Shown: one piece after another, positions 58,926 to 64,000 of the stretch
Layout: every line of letters starts with the position of its first letter
How positions within the stretch are numbered: position 1 is the stretch's first letter
Source: Owenia fusiformis
Taxonomy: Eukaryota > Annelida > Polychaeta > Sabellida > Oweniidae
Reading direction: 5' to 3'
Length of the DNA: 64,000 nucleotides
Assembly: GCA_903813345.2 (NCBI GenBank)
Contig: CAIIXF020000011.1
Location: 2,754,571-2,818,570, forward strand
Translations under genes and position numbers: made by a program
The notes under the pieces: model-generated
Databases searched by the model: none
What the model was told of the DNA's origin: nothing
Seen by the model: the letters and a program-made list of their open reading frames with translations, nothing else

Positions 58926-61739
58926 CTATAGAAACACATTCCAATTATACATTCTCTTATGAGTTATTTTGGGGCAACAAAAAGCTGTATTATCAGGTCA
59001 GTGCTTTGGATTTGAAATGCATACTATTCAAGCAACCGGCCTTCAAAGACTGTTTTAAAGCCATTCACCAAATCAGAGATGTACACAACGCCCAGCCGAA
59101 ATGTACATGTGGGTAACCGTCATGACGGGGTTCGATTGGTCAAACGTGTTCGGAACTTCATCGAAAATACAATGAGCAAAAAGCTACATACACAATCGAT
59201 GAGGTGTCTTAAGAATTCCTATGTAATGATATTTTTATATAAATATTTTGCGCAAGTAAGTAGTTTAAAATATATACCCTATAGAGTAAAAGCTGAGTCA
59301 CATTTATCAAGATCTGCCCACTGCATCAAGCATTAATAGTTAATCTAAGTGCTATAGAAATTCAGATGGTCGAAAGCAATATTTTACGTCATTTGATGTT
59401 TCCTTTTCATTACTAACGATGTCATTATGTGGAATACGACATAGTGCGTAAAATGTATGAACTTGTTTTCAATGAGAGTCTATGAGAGAAACGCAAACAA
59501 ACTTGCTTTCTGAATAATATGACGTAGTTAGCTTGTTAACTTTTAAATCCTGTTTACCCCCTTTATTGTGTATTGAATCATTTTTCTACATTCGGAACAG
59601 ACATCTCGAAACTGGATTGAAATTTGACAGATGTCAAAATGGTCTGCCCGCCTGCAGTTGAAACCTGTTTCGTTTTCAAAAACAGTTTTTTGTCATATGT
59701 GAAGAGGATTTCAGCATTGAGCGCAATCGTAAAATATATCAACCGTGTTCCTTCCTTAAATCTCGATATTCGGTCTTGGTTTAAGCATGGAACAATCCAC
59801 TTCTGAATTTTTACAGACAAAGCATTGAGACCACTGATGAAATCCTTCATCATTTGGTTTCACGTCTTCTTGCCTTTTAATGTCAGTTGAGGTGTTCCTA
59901 CCATTCCGAACATTAAGTGCGTGTGCGTCTTCGCTATAAAGTATCATGACTTGGTCTATTTTGAATTAACATTTGTTCTTGGCTTCACGATGTCTTTCTT
60001 TTTTTGTTTCAACGATATATAGGATACTAGTTTCACTTTTATCACCAAATGTGTCTTTTACTTTTAAGTACAGTGTATGGTGTTCAGTTTTGGACTGAAA
60101 TGCCCGTTACTTCCTGTTGTTGACCGAGTTATCTTGGCCAATAAAATGTCCTCAGAGTTATTGCTCTCATAAAAGTTCTTTTCGAGTTTTCATTTCCTTG
60201 ACTTGAATAGTATTCTCTAGGAAGTTTCATTGAGGTCATTTTTGCTGTCTAGGAATGCTGTTCTTGAACGATAAATGCATATGTCATTTTCAGTAAAGTC
60301 GTTTGGGGCCATATTTTATGTCCCAACATTGTTAATGGAGTAGGCCTACCCCTCAATTAAAGTCTGAAATATGTAAGGATTTAAGCTCATGACTCAGTGC
60401 ATTGTGTACCGATTATCATTCCACAAAGGTGTTGTTTCAAACTTTGCATGAGATGTGTAGCATTAAGTGCTAAGTTTAGGAAACAACGCCTGAATGGAAC
60501 GAACAATCCACAGTGTATTGAGTCAAGGGCTTAATTCTTCACACATTGCAAAATACTTTGAAGGATCGATATAATTTAAAAGATACGAAATTATTTTAAA
60601 ACAAGGAAACTTTCTTGATGACTATTCCGGATTGTGTACAATCTTTCTCTGAGTCTATATATTCAGATCTTTTTTTCAATTTGAGCAAGTCCATTCTTAA
60701 ACAGAACTCATTCTCCCACTTTAAACTGCAATTCCTCTAGTTTCATGTGTACCCGTTCCTTTTTTGATTGAAAATACAAGAGGCGATGTAGTGAATAGAA
60801 GACAGCCAACTTGACTGCAGCCAACTTGAAATAATGAAATTGATGTTATCTAAAAATGACCTTATGTGCGCAGGACAAGTATTATACAGTGCAATTATAT
60901 GAAATACTGTGCTATGATTGGCTGAAATTGGACACACCTTGCCTAGCTATATATAAAATTAGTATAAATTGGGACACGGAACCCGGAACAGGTTCTTTTA
61001 TAACGTAAATAATGAATTATGAACTGTATGACAAAAATAGTTAAATACATCCTACGCAGATAATCCACTATAACTCATCATTCAGACAACCAAATTAATG
61101 TATTGGTTTCATGGGATATATAATTCTAGTATAGTTTTACACCTCCATAAACTTCATTTCCATCTTCATTAATTTTTTCATCTTATTTTAGTCAGTTGAT
61201 CCTACAATGGGCAACGGCGTAATCCGGCAGATTAAGAAGGATATCAATCTTTATAAGAAAGATATCAAATGATTCCATATGAGAAAATTTGTTTATTGGT
61301 TTTCATATCCATTTCCAGATAAATACGTCATCTTAATTATGTTTTGAACTATTTACAAGACACTGTTCTAGCTAAGGGACGCGCTGAAGGACAACACAGA
61401 ATTGGCATTTTTACAGTAGAAGAGTTTGATGACGTGACAAGAAAACTCACTTTCGTTTAAATAGCTCCGTAGGATTTAAATTTGCATGTCGCTTCTACAA
61501 GTTTTTAGAGACTAAGCAGACATATTTCATATTCGTTTTCATATTATATAAAATCAAGATTCATTTTTATAAAAACATTGCTTCATTACACACCGCTGTA
61601 CATAGAGAGTGGTGATAATTAGTGTTAATATTTTCTATTACCCTCAGACAAGTGGGAGTAAGTAATCCCAAATATATAAAGGTGGTATCTAAAATCATTC
61701 GATTGGTAAACTGTGATACCCCTTCCCCAAATTACAAAC
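58926..61739. other. Intron 2 of the minus-strand gene, with undecided open segments
   Basis: 59079-59190 is open on both strands (plus: ATG to a gtaagt donor at ~59254; minus: exon-like), so neither is called. 59580-60310 on the minus strand has several protein-like fragments broken by stops and frameshifts, perhaps a decayed gene. The rest is featureless. Confidence 0.4.
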
Positions 61740-61893
61740 CTGTGATATGATGAGTTTGCCCGTCGGAATGATTCCAATGGTCTATAAGGAACTGAACTAG
61801 ATGCTAATTCTGTGGTATATTTGATCAATTCAACGAGGTATCTGGGATGGTAAGTATAGACATTTTCTGATGAGCTTTTAACATGGATAGTGT
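61740..61893 (-). CDS. Unrecognised gene, exon 2
   Basis: Acceptor atgttgcaacag, two bases completing an Asp codon from exon 1 (G|AC), 50 codons, then two bases (AG) before the donor CACAG|GTTTGT. Polar sequence with Ser- and Tyr-rich stretches and an N-S-S sequon near the end. The phases at both borders agree with the neighbours, which would happen by chance about one time in nine for this exon. Confidence 0.5.
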
Positions 61894-62453
61894 CTGTTGC
61901 AACATTAATGCATTGTACTAAATAAAACATGCGGTGTGTCAAACGGAATATGGGGTGTGTCAATTTTTGTGCTCAAAGCGATTGCTCTCTTTTTGTTTTT
62001 CACCATGGGAGTTCCACGGTATCCCCATATGAAATGATGAACAGTAAATCTCCTGAAGCGCACACATCAAAATAGTTTTCATTTATAATCACATCAATCA
62101 CTGTACCGCATCTATGGTGCTGTTTGATTCTTTTACATCAGCTTGGCTGTTGATGAATTACGATTTAGATTTTTTTGACATTTCTCAACGCGTTTGACAT
62201 ATTACTTCGAGTTAGTGCTTCCCTTTGATTAACCGTATACGTTTCTAACATGTCAAAGGATATGTTAGACATTGAAAGAATAAATTTGGCGATGCTCTAT
62301 AAATACCAAATCTGTCAATGTCGAATGCAATGCATAATATGATATTTCAATGCATTATTGTGATTGATTAGCGTCAAATATAGCAGAAGGGTAGATAACA
62401 CCAAATGAATCCAATGGCGATTGGCGACGCACGATACATGAAAAACAACCCAC
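61894..62453. other. Intron 1 of the minus-strand gene
   Basis: AT-rich; no feature. Confidence 0.4.
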
Positions 62454-62627
62454 CATGGCGAGGAATATTAGTTATAGGTTTAAATACGGTTAAATCACTT
62501 CCTCGACATATTTCCTTTCCCGGGAGTACTTTTACTTTCAGACAGACAGAATATGGCCTCTCTGGGACATGTTTTCTCGTATCGTCAGATTGCATGTCAA
62601 CGTGAATCGAAATTGTTGGTTGATAAG
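62454..62627 (-). CDS. Unrecognised gene, most upstream exon found
   Basis: Acceptor tatatgccag at 62628-62629, two bases, 57 codons, then one base before the donor CATG|GTGGGT. Charged and polar with two Cys and a VCLKVKVLPGKEICRG core. It needs a further upstream exon ending in phase 1, not found before 64000. A plus-strand frame (62405-62605) overlaps, but the minus reading fits the other exons. Confidence 0.45.
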
Positions 62628-64000
62628 CTGGCATATACCCATTTTCTTAAATACCAAGGGTTTTGAGTTTATCTATTTACTTTGGCTTGCGTTTTAAAGT
62701 ATGGTAATGTTTTTTAAAAGATTTTCCCAATTATTTCGACTTCGGACATTTCTAAAACACTAATTAAAACACTCATTTGTTTTATATTACCAAAATACCA
62801 GTTACCATGGCGACCATAACCTTTAACCAATCAAAGCAAAGTAATAGTGAAATTTTATATATACACTTTATCGGGAAATAATTCTTAGGAATCTGGGTAA
62901 GTAGCCACCTTAAATTGAAAAGGCTGCTTTGTTGACTCATTCTGCAGATCTGTTCATGTCGTGTCAAATTTACCTCGTTTTGAAATTAATTGGTTAAACG
63001 CAGACGATCTTTTCAGTTCACATCCTTATGTAAGTACACAGACAGTCGAGTACTTAACTACAATAAACGCCTCTATTCGCATGTGTCAGGAAACGATGAA
63101 AAATGTTTTTAATAGTTGATATAAAAAGGTTCCAAGATACACCCGCATTTGCACTCGATAGCTTTATTAATAATTGAATTGAATAATGATTACGACCATT
63201 AAGAATTCATTACGGAAACGTCCTATTTTTTATCATTTGTCAGAACAAGTCTACACTTCCTCAATGAGGTTGATAACCTGAAATCCATTCGGCGAAATTT
63301 GGCGATTTAACGAATCATCAAATTTCTGAACAATAGTGATTAAGGAACAAACTTTGATTCAGTCATTTACAGCAGGCTTCTGAATGCTATTCAATGAAAG
63401 TTAGCTCACATAAAAAGTTATGAGAGACAATTTACACTACCTCTATTGGTTTAGCAACAGTGAGGACCTTTTTGGATTCGTGATAAAAGAAGTGAGAAAA
63501 ATTGCAAGAAAAGGGAGAGGACTAAATCTCTCAATATTCTGAGTTAACAAAATCATTTAACATTCATAATAAATCAATGACACTTAAAACGCCTGGTGAA
63601 TGTGTGTGCAATGTTTAAGTAAATAAATATTTCTGATGTTTTTCGGTGGTTTATTTCATGACTCAGGAACATCAATTGATTTTGATTACTACAATTGTTT
63701 TATTAATACTGATCCACGTACTATTAATAAAAGGGGCATCAAATCAGAAATAGTAGAAAAGCGAATAGAATGACATGTTTAATTGTTTATTTTGCTGTGT
63801 CGCTAAAGAACGTGCATATGACGTCATAAACTGTTCAAATTGAAACCAATCATTGAGGTTTTGATTGTTTGTTTATGTCTGACGTCAAGTATGAACGCAT
63901 CATATTCCTAACATCAATAAGTAACTTGCAAAACAAAACAAACGTCCAAAATGACGTAATTTAACATCACAGCTTTGTTTTCTTATCCCGGCTTTTTTCA
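62628..64000. other. Upstream intron or flank of the minus-strand gene
   Basis: No further exon could be placed with confidence; no tandem repeat or element recognised. Confidence 0.4.

Noticed and set aside
59079-59336. Plus-strand ATG frame with a gtaagt donor
   Set aside because: Attractive, but the opposite strand is equally exon-like and there is no partner exon; left undecided.

Overview
The window reads as AT-rich (about one-third G+C by eye) intergenic and intronic DNA of an animal, most likely a marine invertebrate. The evidence is eukaryotic tRNA-Asn genes with internal A and B boxes and T-run terminators, a jockey/CR1-type non-LTR retrotransposon, Tc1/mariner-type and many small inverted-repeat elements, minisatellites, and short exons with GT/AG borders. 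Nothing looks bacterial, organellar or viral, and I recognise no named host gene.

Left, 0.15-9.9 kb: a probable terminal exon on the minus strand (151-372), then ten tRNA-Asn(GTT) copies on a ~172-bp unit. Shared spacer variants show the array is two blocks of five units. Three different terminal-inverted-repeat (TIR) elements sit inside it: 1239-2561 at the block junction, and 2901-5343 and 5535-9606 only in the second block. Four tRNA copies are perfect cloverleaves; the others carry one or more defects.

10-25 kb: dispersed repeats and miniature inverted-repeat elements (MITEs), a 38-bp minisatellite near 12.8 kb, a pyrimidine-rich minisatellite at 17.4 kb, a 32-bp minisatellite with a homogenised core at 20.2 kb, a decayed LINE 3' end at 22 kb, and a decayed reading frame at 24.8-25.15 kb.

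25.2-32.7 kb: a 5'-truncated LINE on the minus strand with RT and C-terminal Cys/His domains and one homopolymer frameshift, followed by a 4.5-kb fold-back element with ~720-bp arms.

33-49 kb: sparse DNA with MITE families, degenerate tandem repeats and a few exon-like open segments that cannot be proved from one sequence. 49.6-53.2 kb: about thirty copies of a 119-bp satellite.

54-63 kb: the best host gene. Four exons on the minus strand (62627 down to 55678) have consensus splice borders, and their phases join without a break into about 220 C-terminal residues of a Cys-containing protein I cannot name. Its last intron carries a decayed mariner with unusually long TIRs and a MITE. The left terminal exon and exon 3 of this gene share a DTWGC motif, so the window may be flanked by two members of one family. 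Most long open frames elsewhere are by-products of tandem repeats.
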